A DNA stretch of 38,497 nt, from NCBI GenBank assembly GCA_964426355.1, contig CAYRRA010000014.1, positions 1 to 38,497 of the forward strand, in the 5' to 3' direction. Made by a program: the position numbers and the translations under genes. Under the pieces are notes generated by a model that was not told the DNA's origin, did not search any database, and worked only from the letters and a program-made list of their open reading frames with translations. Position 1 is the first letter of the stretch. Every line of letters starts with the position of its first letter. This DNA comes from JAJFTV01 sp964426355 (GTDB lineage Bacteria; Chloroflexota; Anaerolineae; Anaerolineales; Anaerolineaceae). Positions 16,106 to 24,898 of this stretch are shown here, one piece after another.

Positions 16106-16195
16106 CTTTAAGAAACGACTATTGGCAAGTGAATTTCATACGCAATTTGAGGCAAATGTAGTATTTTCCCAATTTTCATGGGAGGAGTTTTTTTT

Positions 16196-17812
16196 ATGGC
16201 GATCAACAGGTTGGAAAAATTACAAAAAGCAATGGATTTCCTCACCGTTCAACATGGGATACCGGGCGTTGTTGTGGGGGTCACGGATCGGAAAAAGACG
16301 ATCTCGATTTTGAGCAGTGGCTATTCAGAGATTAACACACGACGACCTATGACAACAGGAAGCCTCTTTGAAATTGGCTCCATCAGCAAATCCTTTACGG
16401 CAATCACTCTGTTGCAGCTTGTTGAAAAAGGGTTGCTGGACTTATCAAAACCGGTTTGTGAGTACTTGCCAATTTTTAAGGTGCCGGTTGCTGAGAAGCC
16501 GATTACAACCGATCATCTTCTCAGCCACAGTGCCGGAATCACCAGCGGAACGGATTTACGCACCGAAGGGCGTTATGAGGTGTACGAGCTGCGCCATACC
16601 CAGCCGGACAGCCCCCCGGGTGTGCATTATCATTACAGCAATATGGGTTACCGTGCTTTAGGTTTGCTGGCAGAACACCTGTACCAGAAACCCTATGCAC
16701 AAATCATCCGTGAGCAGATTTTTGAACCGTTGCAGATGACGGAATCGTATCCACAAATCACTCATTCACTGCGGCGGGCAATGACCCCGGGATACACCGA
16801 CCTGTATGACGACCGACCCAGACCGATGAATCGACCGCTGGTTGAAGCGCCCTGGATCGAATCGTTCACCGGCGAGGGGAGCATTGCGTCCACCGCGGGG
16901 GATATGCTCAAATACATCCGCATGTTGTTAAACGAAGGCAGTGCGGGTTCGATGCGCGTTCTCGGTGAGAGCGGTTTCAGGCTGCTGGCTGAACCGATCA
17001 TCTCCACGAATATCCACGCCACCTGGTACGGACGCGGTTTGATGATTCCCCGGCAGTATCACGAGGGTGTTCTGGCGCATTCCGGCGGCATGGTGGGGTA
17101 TTCTTCTTACCTGCTGGCTGATCGTACTGCCGGTTTGGGGGTGATTCTGTTGGTCAATTACCCTGCCAATACGATCGCACTGGGCGAGTGGCTGCAACGC
17201 TACATTCTTACGGGTGAGGATACCCCCCTGGAAGACTCCCTGGCGAGCCGGTGGGGGAAGGAGGGTGAACAGCAAGTAGAATATGAAGGCTTGTACCGAG
17301 ATGCCAGATTGGGCGAGGTTGAAATCCGCGTGGAAAGCGGAAGCCTGGTGCTGGGACAGGGCGGGCAGGTTTATGGGCTGGAGCCGCGCGGTGAAGATGC
17401 GTTTTACTGTGCTCACCCACGTCTGAGTTTATATTTGCTTCACTTCCAAAGAAGGGCGGGGCAGGTTTGTAGGTTTGCCTGCGGTGCGCAGTTGTTCTGG
17501 AGAGACAGCGAGGTTGTTGAAGAACCAGCCCCAGCGCCGGCATACTGGCAGGGGCTGTGCGGGCATTACCGCTCGCACAGCCCCTGGTTCCCCAGCGTGC
17601 GCATCCTCCTGCGCATGGGGTGCCTGCTTTTGATCTATCCTGATGGGGACGAGGTACCGTTGGTGGAACTGGAGCATGGCTGCTTCCGAGAGGGGCTTGA
17701 TGAGTTGGGTCCCGAAAGGGTGGTCTTTGACTGCTTCGATGGCGCACAGGCGCTGCAATTGACCATTCACGGCAACCGCATGTTTAGGAGTATGGAGGTG
17801 GGGGAGTTGTAA
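16196..17812 (+). CDS. Beta-lactamase-fold serine hydrolase (class C/PBP4*/D-aminopeptidase type)
   Basis: From the ATG at 16196 (GGAGGAG 9 bases upstream) the product has 538 residues; the earlier ATG at 16178 overlaps that ribosome site. The three active-site motifs are present: S62-I-S-K65, Y147-S-N149 and H295-S-G. Residues 1-~345 are the beta-lactamase/PBP domain; the remaining ~190 residues form beta-rich C-terminal domains like those of D-aminopeptidases and esterases of this group. No signal peptide is visible, so it acts in the cytoplasm. Substrates of such enzymes include D-amino-acid amides, D-peptides and esters. The neighbours (D-threonine-aldolase-like enzymes) favour a D-amino-acid derivative. 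It is transcribed divergently from the mutase cluster. Confidence 0.88.
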   Translation: MAINRLEKLQKAMDFLTVQHGIPGVVVGVTDRKKTISILSSGYSEINTRRPMTTGSLFEIGSISKSFTAITLLQLVEKGLLDLSKPVCEYLPIFKVPVAEKPITTDHLLSHSAGITSGTDLRTEGRYEVYELRHTQPDSPPGVHYHYSNMGYRALGLLAEHLYQKPYAQIIREQIFEPLQMTESYPQITHSLRRAMTPGYTDLYDDRPRPMNRPLVEAPWIESFTGEGSIASTAGDMLKYIRMLLNEGSAGSMRVLGESGFRLLAEPIISTNIHATWYGRGLMIPRQYHEGVLAHSGGMVGYSSYLLADRTAGLGVILLVNYPANTIALGEWLQRYILTGEDTPLEDSLASRWGKEGEQQVEYEGLYRDARLGEVEIRVESGSLVLGQGGQVYGLEPRGEDAFYCAHPRLSLYLLHFQRRAGQVCRFACGAQLFWRDSEVVEEPAPAPAYWQGLCGHYRSHSPWFPSVRILLRMGCLLLIYPDGDEVPLVELEHGCFREGLDELGPERVVFDCFDGAQALQLTIHGNRMFRSMEVGEL

Positions 17813-17857
17813 GTTGGTTAGGCGATTTCCGAGAAAACTTTATAAGGTGTTTGAGAG

Positions 17858-17887
17858 GTTACAGATAGGATTATATGGGTATATAAT
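17858..17887 (+). promoter_or_regulatory. Possible promoter for the first D-threonine-aldolase-like gene
   Basis: GTTACA (17858-17863) and TATAAT (17882-17887) are separated by 18 bases. The -10 is a perfect match, the -35 four of six. It lies 36 bases before the ATG at 17924. Confidence 0.4.
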
Positions 17888-17923
17888 CATGCCATCTTCA
17901 AATGCACTGCGGAGCGAATATTA

Positions 17924-19009
17924 ATGACCATTAATGAAAGTATTTATCAAATTGACACACCCGCGCTATGGGTGGATCTGGACAAGATGGAAGCCAATAT
18001 CCGGTATGTGAAGGAACAAATGGACGCGTTTGGCGTTCAATGGCGACCGCATACCAAGGGGATCAAGATCCCGGCGATTGCCCATAAGCTGATCGCAGCC
18101 GGGGCGATTGGTGTTACCTGCGCCAAGTTGAGCGAAGCCGAGATAATGGCATTTGCTGGTATCCGGGATATCCTGGTCGCAAATGAGGTGGTGGGTGAGA
18201 AGAAAATTCAGCGGCTTGTGGCGCTGCGCGCGCATGCCGATGTGATGGTTGCGGTGGATGACCTGAGCAATGTGCGCGAGATTTCTGCAGCGGCTGCAGC
18301 GGCTGGGCGGAAAATCCGCGTACTGGTGGAATTGAACATCGGCATGGAGCGTGCCGGTTTGACGCCCGGACAGCCGACAGTGGATTTTGTAAAACAAATC
18401 GTTTCCCTGCCGGGGATTGAGTTTTACGGTTTGATGGGCTGGGAAGGTCATGTGGTTGGGATCAGCGATGCGGATGAGAAGAAGGCTGTGGGTGAAAAAG
18501 CCATCCGTGCGCTGGTGGATTCTGCGGAAATGGTGCGGAAAGCCGGTATTGCTGTGCAAATTGTGAGCTGCGGTGGCAGTGGGAGCTATAAAATTTCGGC
18601 GAGCATCCCCGGTGTGACCGAAATTCAGGCTGGCGGTGCCATTCTGGGTGACATCACCTACCAGACCTGGGGCGCAGGGACCGACCCCGCTTTGTTCTTG
18701 ATGACAACGGTCTCAAGCCATGCCGTGCCCGACAGAGCAGTTGTGGACGCCGGGCGAAAGTCGATGAACTGCGAGGTTTTCATGCCCAAGCCCAGCAATC
18801 TTCAGGGTGTGGAGCTGTCGGGACTCTCCGCAGAGCATGGCGTTTTGAACATCACCGATCCCAACCTCGATCTGAAAGTGGGTGATCGGGTCAATTTTAT
18901 GATCGGATATGGCGATTGGTCGGTCTTTTTGCACAATCACCTGTACGGTGTGCGTGCTGGCAAAGTGGAAGTGGTCTGGGAGATCCAGGGACGCGGTAAG
19001 TTGACATAG
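17924..19009 (+). CDS. D-threonine aldolase/D-serine dehydratase-like PLP enzyme (first copy)
   Basis: A 361-aa fold-type III PLP protein. The alanine-racemase-like barrel begins with IDTPALWVDLDKMEANI and contains the PLP lysine in WRPHTKGIK (Lys45), then GVTCAKLSEAE, ELNIGMERAG and a C-terminal beta domain ending in EIQGRGK. Characterised D-threonine aldolases and D-serine dehydratases of this family bind a divalent metal through a His-x-Cys/Asp motif near the C terminus; here the matching place reads GYGDW, with Tyr instead of His. It may be a racemase or a metal-independent variant. A GGAG site precedes the ATG. A paralogue lies at 20203. Confidence 0.85.
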   Translation: MTINESIYQIDTPALWVDLDKMEANIRYVKEQMDAFGVQWRPHTKGIKIPAIAHKLIAAGAIGVTCAKLSEAEIMAFAGIRDILVANEVVGEKKIQRLVALRAHADVMVAVDDLSNVREISAAAAAAGRKIRVLVELNIGMERAGLTPGQPTVDFVKQIVSLPGIEFYGLMGWEGHVVGISDADEKKAVGEKAIRALVDSAEMVRKAGIAVQIVSCGGSGSYKISASIPGVTEIQAGGAILGDITYQTWGAGTDPALFLMTTVSSHAVPDRAVVDAGRKSMNCEVFMPKPSNLQGVELSGLSAEHGVLNITDPNLDLKVGDRVNFMIGYGDWSVFLHNHLYGVRAGKVEVVWEIQGRGKLT

Positions 19010-19037
19010 AGCACGCGTTTTGACAGTTTCTGAGAAG

Positions 19038-19070
19038 ATAGCCTATTGACTCAGTTGAGAAATAGGCTAT
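19038..19070. promoter_or_regulatory. Inverted repeat spanning a promoter
   Basis: ATAGCCTATT (19038-19047) and AATAGGCTAT (19061-19070) are perfect 10-bp arms 28 bases after the previous stop codon. They overlap the -35 and -10 boxes below. It might be an operator or a transcription barrier; neither side has a U-tract. Confidence 0.45.
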
Positions 19071-19073
19071 AAT
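19046..19073 (+). promoter_or_regulatory. Sigma-70-type promoter for the second GntR-type regulator
   Basis: TTGACT (19046-19051) and a perfect TATAAT (19068-19073) with a 16-base spacer. Transcription would start near 19080, leaving a leader of about 265 bases before the ATG at 19346. Confidence 0.6.
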
Positions 19074-19081
19074 AAAAATGT

Positions 19082-19098
19082 TGCTGGTCAGACCAGCA
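19082..19098. promoter_or_regulatory. GntR/FadR-type operator, 17-bp perfect palindrome
   Basis: TGCTGGTCAGACCAGCA is a perfect odd palindrome whose core TGGTCAGACCA fits the TNGTNNNACNA consensus of FadR-subfamily GntR regulators. It lies at about +1 to +20 of the promoter above, where bound repressor would block RNA polymerase. The obvious binder is the product of the gene at 19346. Confidence 0.65.
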
Positions 19099-19345
19099 GA
19101 TAAGCATACTTGTAAGCTCAAAATTCTTTATTAACTCTACAAATAATTATACCGGGCGAATGATGGATGGTCGTAGGGCATGTTTCTACGGTATGTCTAT
19201 CTATATCAGAAGATACAGATTTCTTTAAAGGTCGCTGAATTACATGTTTTTTGATGGTGGGGTGCGGCACACGAGATACAATTGTCTGTTGCGCCCGGTT
19301 GACGGGTGAGCAAAATCCTTCAGATTAGTGGAGTTCACCGTAATT
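19099..19345. other. Leader region of the second GntR-type gene
   Basis: About 247 bases without a supported gene. A small CGTAG/CTACG stem and a near-palindrome around ACAATTGT are present, but I see no known riboswitch or leader peptide. Confidence 0.3.
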
Positions 19346-20170
19346 ATGGACAATCCTTTCAAGTTGATACCCCCTCAAAAAGTAACCGTTGTAGAAGCGA
19401 TTATTGAGCAGATCGTCTCGAAAATACGTGATGGTGAGTTAAAGGAAGGCACTAAGCTCCCCTCGGAAAGGCAGTTGATCGATATGCTCAACGTGAGCCG
19501 TTCATCGGTCCGTGAGGCTTTGCAGGGATTAGCTGCGATGGGGCTGGTTGAGACACGCTCTGGCGAGGGAACTTTCATCAAACAAAGAAGAGCCAGTTTC
19601 GACCTGTATGGTTCTGACCTGGAGGAGTTAAACGAGGCACTCCAGAAGGAAATGCGGCATTCACTGCGTGAAGCCCGGCTCATTCTTGAAACGGGTATTG
19701 CCCGTTTTGCAGCCGAAAATATCAACCCAGAGAACAAAACGCTCGTGAGTAATGCCTGGAGTAGATTGGCGGAATTTGAGATGAAAGCAATACAGGATCA
19801 TCCAACGTACATGAACTGGCAAATTCACGATCAGTTTCACCTGTCACTGGCGGAAGCCAGCGGGAACCCTTTCTTGGTACATCTGCTGAAGACATTGTTG
19901 GAAAGCGTTCCTGTTTCACTGCGCGACCGCAATCTACTTTTTGCCAGCAATGAAATCACCCAGCGGGTGTTTATGGCGAATCATTTCATTCACGAGAAAT
20001 TATGCAAGGCAGTTGTCCAGGGTGATGTTGTCGCTGCACAAAAATGGGTTCAATATCATTCTGACTATGAAAAATTCAACATTGATTATTCCTATGGCGA
20101 TTGGGCATCTTCTGAGAACCGACAACGGTTTGAAGAATACTTGCAAAAACTCCAGGGCGAGGATGACTGA
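19346..20170 (+). CDS. GntR-family transcriptional regulator (FadR/FCD subfamily)
   Basis: From the ATG at 19346 the product has 274 residues; a GTG at 19328 would add six but lacks a ribosome site. The winged helix (about 10-75) reads PSERQLIDMLNVSRSSVREALQGLAAMGLVETRSGEGTFI, a textbook FadR-type DNA-binding domain. The FCD ligand domain follows with NWQIHDQFHLSLAEASGNPF and later HFIHEKL, carrying typical metal-site histidines. The 17-bp operator at its own promoter suggests autorepression and control of the D-threonine-aldolase-like/threonine-aldolase genes that follow. Confidence 0.93.
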   Translation: MDNPFKLIPPQKVTVVEAIIEQIVSKIRDGELKEGTKLPSERQLIDMLNVSRSSVREALQGLAAMGLVETRSGEGTFIKQRRASFDLYGSDLEELNEALQKEMRHSLREARLILETGIARFAAENINPENKTLVSNAWSRLAEFEMKAIQDHPTYMNWQIHDQFHLSLAEASGNPFLVHLLKTLLESVPVSLRDRNLLFASNEITQRVFMANHFIHEKLCKAVVQGDVVAAQKWVQYHSDYEKFNIDYSYGDWASSENRQRFEEYLQKLQGEDD

Positions 20171-20202
20171 AAACCTGGGAAATGGATTGGAGTTGATTGC
20201 GA

Positions 20203-21318
20203 ATGAAGAAGAATGAAATCCCCACCCCTGCATTGATTATCGATTATGACAAGCTCACCAGAAACATTGAAGAGATGGCGAACCGCGCTAATAAGGCGGG
20301 GAAGTATTTGCGCCCGCATATCAAAACGCACAAGACCCCTATCATCGCTCACATGCAGATCGATGCAGGCGCGATTGGGATTGCCTGCGCCAAGTTGGGT
20401 GAAGCCGAAGTGATGGCAGCCAGCGGTATTGAGGATATTTTTGTGGCGTATCCTGTTGTGGGTGAAGATAAGGTGGAACGTTTGCTTAATCTTGCGCGTT
20501 GGGTGCCGCGGATCTCCACATCTGTGGATTCATACGATGCCTGCCGGGCATTGAACCAGGCTGCCATGCAGAGGGAGCAGAAATTAGATGTAATTGTTGA
20601 GGTAGAAGCTGGATATTTCCGCACCGGCGTGCTGCCAGGAGAACCTTTGCTGCATTTCGTCAGGCACATCCTCCAGGATTGCCCAGCTTTGCGTTATAAG
20701 GGTTTGATGTACATGGCGGGCGGCATAGGCGCGGTTGTGGACGAGGAGGAACAACGCGCGGCAGAGGTGAAAGGCTCAAAAATCGCTGCAAAAGCAGCCG
20801 AGTATCTGTTGAAAGAAGGGATTGTCACTGAGGTGATTGGCGGAGGCTCCACACCGGGTTCTCGTTTTTTGGAGGATATCGACCCTGCGATAACGGAATA
20901 CCGACCGGGCTGTTATGTTTTTGGTGATGTTCGTTATGCTGACCTGGGCGCTCACAGCCGAGAATCGATGTCGTTGACCGTGCTGGCAACCGTGGTTTCG
21001 ATCCCGGATATGCCAAAACCTGACCGGTTCGTTACCGATGCGGGCTCAAAGACGCTCACGCACATGCCAGGGGTCACCTCTCCGGGATACGGCACGCTGG
21101 TTCAGTATCCACATTTGCATATTAGTTCACCCAGCGAAGAGCACGGCGTGGTACGCAACATCCCTGAAGGGACAAAAATGCCCAAGATTGGTGAAAAGAT
21201 TGAGATCTATCCCAATTATGTTTCGGATACGGTGAATTATTTCGACCAGCTATGGGTGGTGAAGAAGAATGATGTCATTGCCACCTGGAACATCCAGGCG
21301 CGTGGGAAAAATGTGTAA
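20203..21318 (+). CDS. D-threonine aldolase/D-serine dehydratase-like PLP enzyme (second copy)
   Basis: From the ATG at 20203 (TTGGAG 10 bases upstream) it has 371 residues; a TTG at 20197 is less likely. It is a fold-type III PLP protein: IPTPALIIDYDKL, LRPHIKTHKTP with Lys41 as the PLP lysine, GIACAKLGEAEVMA, VEVEAGYFRTGV and GSTPGSRF. The C-terminal metal motif, usually PNHxC in D-threonine aldolases, reads PNYVSD here (about residues 337-342), so both His and Cys are absent. The first copy at 17924 lacks the His too. Function could be racemisation, dehydration or aldol cleavage of a D-amino acid. The gene starts 32 bases after the regulator's stop. Confidence 0.87.
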   Translation: MKKNEIPTPALIIDYDKLTRNIEEMANRANKAGKYLRPHIKTHKTPIIAHMQIDAGAIGIACAKLGEAEVMAASGIEDIFVAYPVVGEDKVERLLNLARWVPRISTSVDSYDACRALNQAAMQREQKLDVIVEVEAGYFRTGVLPGEPLLHFVRHILQDCPALRYKGLMYMAGGIGAVVDEEEQRAAEVKGSKIAAKAAEYLLKEGIVTEVIGGGSTPGSRFLEDIDPAITEYRPGCYVFGDVRYADLGAHSRESMSLTVLATVVSIPDMPKPDRFVTDAGSKTLTHMPGVTSPGYGTLVQYPHLHISSPSEEHGVVRNIPEGTKMPKIGEKIEIYPNYVSDTVNYFDQLWVVKKNDVIATWNIQARGKNV

Positions 21319-21359
21319 AGAGGATATTTATTCAACGGCGAAAGTAAAAGGAATAGAGC

Positions 21360-22403
21360 ATGGCAGAGAAATGGATTGATTTACGCAGCGATACCGTGAC
21401 CCGACCGAGCGAGGAAATGTTACGCGTGATGTATGAGGCAGAGGTAGCCGATGATACGTATGATGGTGACCCGACCGTGCAGCGCCTTCAGGAACTGGCG
21501 GCTGAACTCACTGGAAAGGAAGCGGCACTGTTCATGGTTTCCGGCACGATGGGGAACCTTATCGGCGTATTGTGCAACACGGTTCCTGGGCAGGAAGTCA
21601 TCCTGGGTGACCTGTCGCATCAATACCTGTGGGAGGTTGGCGGTATCGCACGGATTGCTAATTGTGTGACGCATTCTGTTCCTTTTCATCACGGTTTCCT
21701 CGACCCGAAGGAGATTGAGAATGCAATTCGCCCTGCAGCGCGAGAAGCGGCTCGAACGGGTTTGATCTGTGTGGAGAACACCAGCAACACTGGTGGAGGA
21801 TTGGTGATACCGCCTGTACATCTGTCAAAGATTTCCGCAGTAGCCAAAAAGTACTCTTTGCCAGTTCACATGGATGGGGCGCGTTTCTTCAATGCAGTCG
21901 TTGCCAGTCATCAACCCGCAGTTGAATTTACACGTCATGTAGATACGCTCGCCTTTTGTTTGTCAAAAGGTCTTGGCGCGCCATTTGGGGGGCTGCTTTG
22001 TGGAACGAGAGAGCATATCGAAAAAGCGATTGCTTTTCGCCAGATGCTTGGCGGGGGGATGCGCCAGGCTGGGGTGATGGCTGCTGCAGGAATTGTGGCG
22101 CTCACATCAGGCGTCAGCCGTTTGTGGGAAGACCATGAGAATGCGAAAATACTTGCCAACGGACTGGCAGAGTTATTCCCCGGAAGCTGTGACCCGGCGG
22201 TGGTTGAGACAAACCTGTTCTTTATTCAACTGAATGCCTTTCAATGTAGTGGAGGTGAATTGGCGCAATACCTGAAAGAGAATGGCATCCTGGTCTTCGA
22301 GGGCGAACCGCTAATGCGATTGGCTACGCATTGTGACGTTAGCCGGGCGGATATCCAACAAGTTTTGGAGGTTTTTGCCAGGTTAAAACGCAAAATAAAG
22401 TAA
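21360..22403 (+). CDS. ltaE: L-threonine aldolase-like PLP enzyme (GLY1/LtaE family)
   Basis: A 347-aa fold-type I PLP enzyme of the beta-eliminating lyase/threonine aldolase family. Clear signatures: IDLRSDTVTRPSEEM at the start, DDTYDGDPTV, KEAALFMVSGTMGN, VHMDGARFFNAVV with the PLP-nitrogen Asp, and CLSKGLGAPFGG with Lys203 as the Schiff-base lysine. Members split L-threonine, L-allo-threonine or other beta-hydroxy amino acids to glycine and an aldehyde. Together with the D-aldolase-like paralogues the operon could handle both configurations. The aldehyde product would be a natural substrate for the AOR enzymes further downstream, though that link is inferred. Start is 41 bases after the previous stop. 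Confidence 0.88.
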   Translation: MAEKWIDLRSDTVTRPSEEMLRVMYEAEVADDTYDGDPTVQRLQELAAELTGKEAALFMVSGTMGNLIGVLCNTVPGQEVILGDLSHQYLWEVGGIARIANCVTHSVPFHHGFLDPKEIENAIRPAAREAARTGLICVENTSNTGGGLVIPPVHLSKISAVAKKYSLPVHMDGARFFNAVVASHQPAVEFTRHVDTLAFCLSKGLGAPFGGLLCGTREHIEKAIAFRQMLGGGMRQAGVMAAAGIVALTSGVSRLWEDHENAKILANGLAELFPGSCDPAVVETNLFFIQLNAFQCSGGELAQYLKENGILVFEGEPLMRLATHCDVSRADIQQVLEVFARLKRKIK

Positions 22404-22510
22404 GGAGATGGAAATAACAGAAAGGAGGAATAGGCTTGGGGAAATTTTTGTAGCACAAATTGACAAGATGTATAGTTCCATTGTTTTGGTAAATGAAAAG
22501 GAGAACAAAA

Positions 22511-23896
22511 ATGTCTAAAAATCTTGGACGCTTGAGCTTGGTCATGCTGATTGTCATGGTCATCGGAGTCATGTCTGCCTGCACACCACAAGAACCACCT
22601 GCACAAGAGCCTGAGGCTGTTGTTGAAGAGGTAGCGGTAGAAGAACCAGCGATTAAACCTGGCAACCTGGAGGTAGGCGTACTCTGGGAAGAGGGTTCAG
22701 CATCGTATGAGCTGGTGAAATCGATTGGAGATTCACTTGAGGCGGATTATCCTGGGACGAAGGTTACCTATACCTTCAATAACACAGCTGCCCGACCACA
22801 AATTGAAACGCGCATGATGGCAGGTGACCCGCTCGATATCGACTTCATCTTCGAGGGTATGGATCCAAACACCTATTCCTGGGTGGAAAATGACTTCATC
22901 ATGGATATCACCCAATACCTGGAAGAGGAGCGGGCAGATGGCAGCAAATGGAAAGAAGATTTTTACCCGCTGTTCTACCCATCCATGCAGTATCAAGGCA
23001 AGTTTTATGGTGTTCCCGAACAGGTCTTTATTTGGGCATTGCACTACAATAAAACCCTGTTTGATGAGTGGGGATTAAAAGCACCCACCACCTGGGCAGA
23101 ATTATTTGAGGTCAGCGATGCCATCATCGAGAAGAGCGGTGGTCAGGTTGCGCCCATTGCCGTAACCGGGCAGGTGAATTTCTATGTCGGTATGTGGTTT
23201 GACTCGTTGGTGCAACGCTATTGCGGAACCGAGAAGGTCATGGAATACCTGTATGGCGATACCGGCATGAAAGCATCAGATGAGTCATGTTTCCTCACCG
23301 CAGCCCAGGAGATGAATAAACTGGTTGAGAATGGTTATCTGATCGAGGGTTGGGAAGGTACCGATTTCACAACCGTCCAGGTTTACTTCTTCCAGGGGCG
23401 CGCTGCGATGATCCTGATGGGTAGTTGGCTGATGACCGAGATGAAAGATTCCATTCCTGAAGGATTTGAATTGGCGATTGCTCCGTTTGTGAGCGTTGAG
23501 GGCGGTGCAGGAAATCAGGATGCGGTGTTTGGGCGTGCGTTGAGCTGGAACATCCCGATGAAAACCGACGTCCCCGAACTGGCAGTTGAATTCCTCAGGC
23601 GTTTCTCCAGCGATGAAACCGCGAAGAAGCGCGTCAGAGACTTGGGAGCTTTTTCACCGAATGTGAATGTACCGCCTCCCAGTGATATTTATGGCGCAGC
23701 AGAACTGCTGGAGGGTGCAAAAACAGCTGAATTCATTCTCTACAACTACGGCGTCAACTCGGCTAAATTTGGTCTGGCTTCGGGCTGGTACGATCCGATC
23801 GTTGAAATGTGGTTAGGCGACCTGTCGCCTGAAGCGGCGATTGCAAAAATCGACGGCAATGTTCAATCCATCCGGGCTCAACGGGCAGCGGAGTAA
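22511..23896 (+). CDS. Sugar-type ABC transporter solute-binding lipoprotein
   Basis: From the ATG at 22511 (AAAAGGAGAAC upstream; the ATG at 22493 lies before that site) the product has 461 residues. A lipoprotein signal peptide ends in VMSAC, followed by a Pro/Glu/Val-rich linker (~25-55). The mature protein shows the family-1 binding fold: GNLEVGVLWEEGSASYEL, YQGKFYGVPEQVFIWALHYNKTLFDEWG and a C-terminal LGDLSPEAAIAKIDGNVQSI. The first domain is unusual in reading VLWEEG rather than the usual FWH/WWG-type strand, so the ligand may not be a plain sugar. It heads the long catabolic gene set, and a hairpin follows its stop. Confidence 0.92.
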   Translation: MSKNLGRLSLVMLIVMVIGVMSACTPQEPPAQEPEAVVEEVAVEEPAIKPGNLEVGVLWEEGSASYELVKSIGDSLEADYPGTKVTYTFNNTAARPQIETRMMAGDPLDIDFIFEGMDPNTYSWVENDFIMDITQYLEEERADGSKWKEDFYPLFYPSMQYQGKFYGVPEQVFIWALHYNKTLFDEWGLKAPTTWAELFEVSDAIIEKSGGQVAPIAVTGQVNFYVGMWFDSLVQRYCGTEKVMEYLYGDTGMKASDESCFLTAAQEMNKLVENGYLIEGWEGTDFTTVQVYFFQGRAAMILMGSWLMTEMKDSIPEGFELAIAPFVSVEGGAGNQDAVFGRALSWNIPMKTDVPELAVEFLRRFSSDETAKKRVRDLGAFSPNVNVPPPSDIYGAAELLEGAKTAEFILYNYGVNSAKFGLASGWYDPIVEMWLGDLSPEAAIAKIDGNVQSIRAQRAAE

Positions 23897-23910
23897 AGCA
23901 AATACGTTCA

Positions 23911-23955
23911 GGAGCGGGGTGGAATGATTTTCACCCCCTCCAGTTCTCTTTTTTT
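23911..23955 (+). terminator. Intrinsic-type hairpin after the solute-binding-protein gene (attenuator)
   Basis: GGAG-C-GGGGTG pairs with CACCCC-CTCC (one bulged C) and a T-tract follows a few bases later (23949-23955). Such partial terminators allow high expression of binding protein and lower expression of the permeases. Confidence 0.6.
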
Positions 23956-23995
23956 CGGCAGCCCATTACCAGTGCAGTAAACCAGGAGATGTGTA

Positions 23996-24880
23996 ATGTA
24001 TTTGAAATCACGCCAGAAATTGATATTCCCCTTCATTTTGCCAACTTTTATCGTATACACGATCTTCATTCTTCTGCCATTGATCCTGACCGTTTCATAT
24101 TCGTTCACAAACTGGCAAGGGCACTCGTTAGACCGTCCATTTTACGGTTTAAGGAATTATCTGTTAATTTTTAAAGACCCGCAAATTATTAACGCAATAA
24201 AGAACACAGGGATCTTCTCTGTCAGCGGCGCGCTGATCATTTTTATCCCTGCTTTGTATATCAGTTGGGCGCTGACGCAAAAAATTAAGCTAAAACGGGT
24301 TTATCGCTATATCATTATCGCTCCGCTGGTGCTCTCTGTGGTGGTGGTTGCTTTGCTATGGAAGCTGTTGTACAACCCAGTGTTCGGACCGATCAATAAT
24401 TTTCTTAAACTGATTGGGCTTGATTTTCTCGCTATCTCCTGGTTGGGCGATAAGCGAACAGCATTGATTGCGATTGTGGTTGCCACTGCCTGGCAGCAGA
24501 TGGGAATGTGGATCCTGCTGATCTCAGCAGGTCTGGAACGGATTCCCGGCGAGATCCTGGAAGCGGCAAAAATGGACGGTGCCAATGAATGGCAAGTCTT
24601 TTGGAAAGTGACCATGCCGCTATTGTGGGGCATCTTGCGTCTATTGTTTATCCTTTGGGTCATCCTTTCTTTGCAAGTATTTGCGCAAGTTTTGGTGATG
24701 ACGCCGCATGGAGGGGTGGGTGGTTCCACAGAGGTTTTTGCCACAATCATCTATAAGCGCGCATTTGAAAGCACCCAGTGGGGGTTGGCGACTGCCATGG
24801 CGACGTTGTTGATGTTGAGTATCCTGGTGATTACGTTGGTGATGAACCGCGTCACCAAACGCGATACGATCGAGTTTTAG
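23996..24880 (+). CDS. ABC transporter permease, CUT1 sugar type (MalF/UgpA-like)
   Basis: A 294-aa inner-membrane permease with six predicted helices; the first is LIFPFILPTFIVYTIFILLP. The EAA loop ILEAAKMDGANEWQVFWKVTMP is intact. It ends in a basic tail after the last helix. The ATG is preceded by CAGGAG. Partner of the permease that starts 18 bases after its stop. As in the first transporter operon, no ATPase gene is nearby. Confidence 0.93.
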   Translation: MYLKSRQKLIFPFILPTFIVYTIFILLPLILTVSYSFTNWQGHSLDRPFYGLRNYLLIFKDPQIINAIKNTGIFSVSGALIIFIPALYISWALTQKIKLKRVYRYIIIAPLVLSVVVVALLWKLLYNPVFGPINNFLKLIGLDFLAISWLGDKRTALIAIVVATAWQQMGMWILLISAGLERIPGEILEAAKMDGANEWQVFWKVTMPLLWGILRLLFILWVILSLQVFAQVLVMTPHGGVGGSTEVFATIIYKRAFESTQWGLATAMATLLMLSILVITLVMNRVTKRDTIEF

Positions 24881-24898
24881 AAAAAGGGACCAGAAAAG

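Noticed and set aside
13754..16200. Cobalamin riboswitch upstream of the mutase or PLP-enzyme genes
   Set aside because: I looked for the conserved B12-box type elements in the gaps at 13754-13863, 15334-15363 and 16069-16195; the gaps are too short and show no such motif.
17921..17934. TTAATG-AC-CATTAA inverted repeat over a start codon
   Set aside because: Short arms, AT-rich and centred on the ATG; likely to occur by chance.
22460..22490. TTGACA resembling a -35 box before the second transporter operon
   Set aside because: No acceptable -10 box lies 16-18 bases downstream (only GTTTTG-like sequence).
22408..22518. 36-codon open frame overlapping the start of the second solute-binding protein
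   Set aside because: The ATG directly abuts the AAGGAG with no proper spacing, the peptide has no recognisable pattern, and it looks like chance overlap with the leader.
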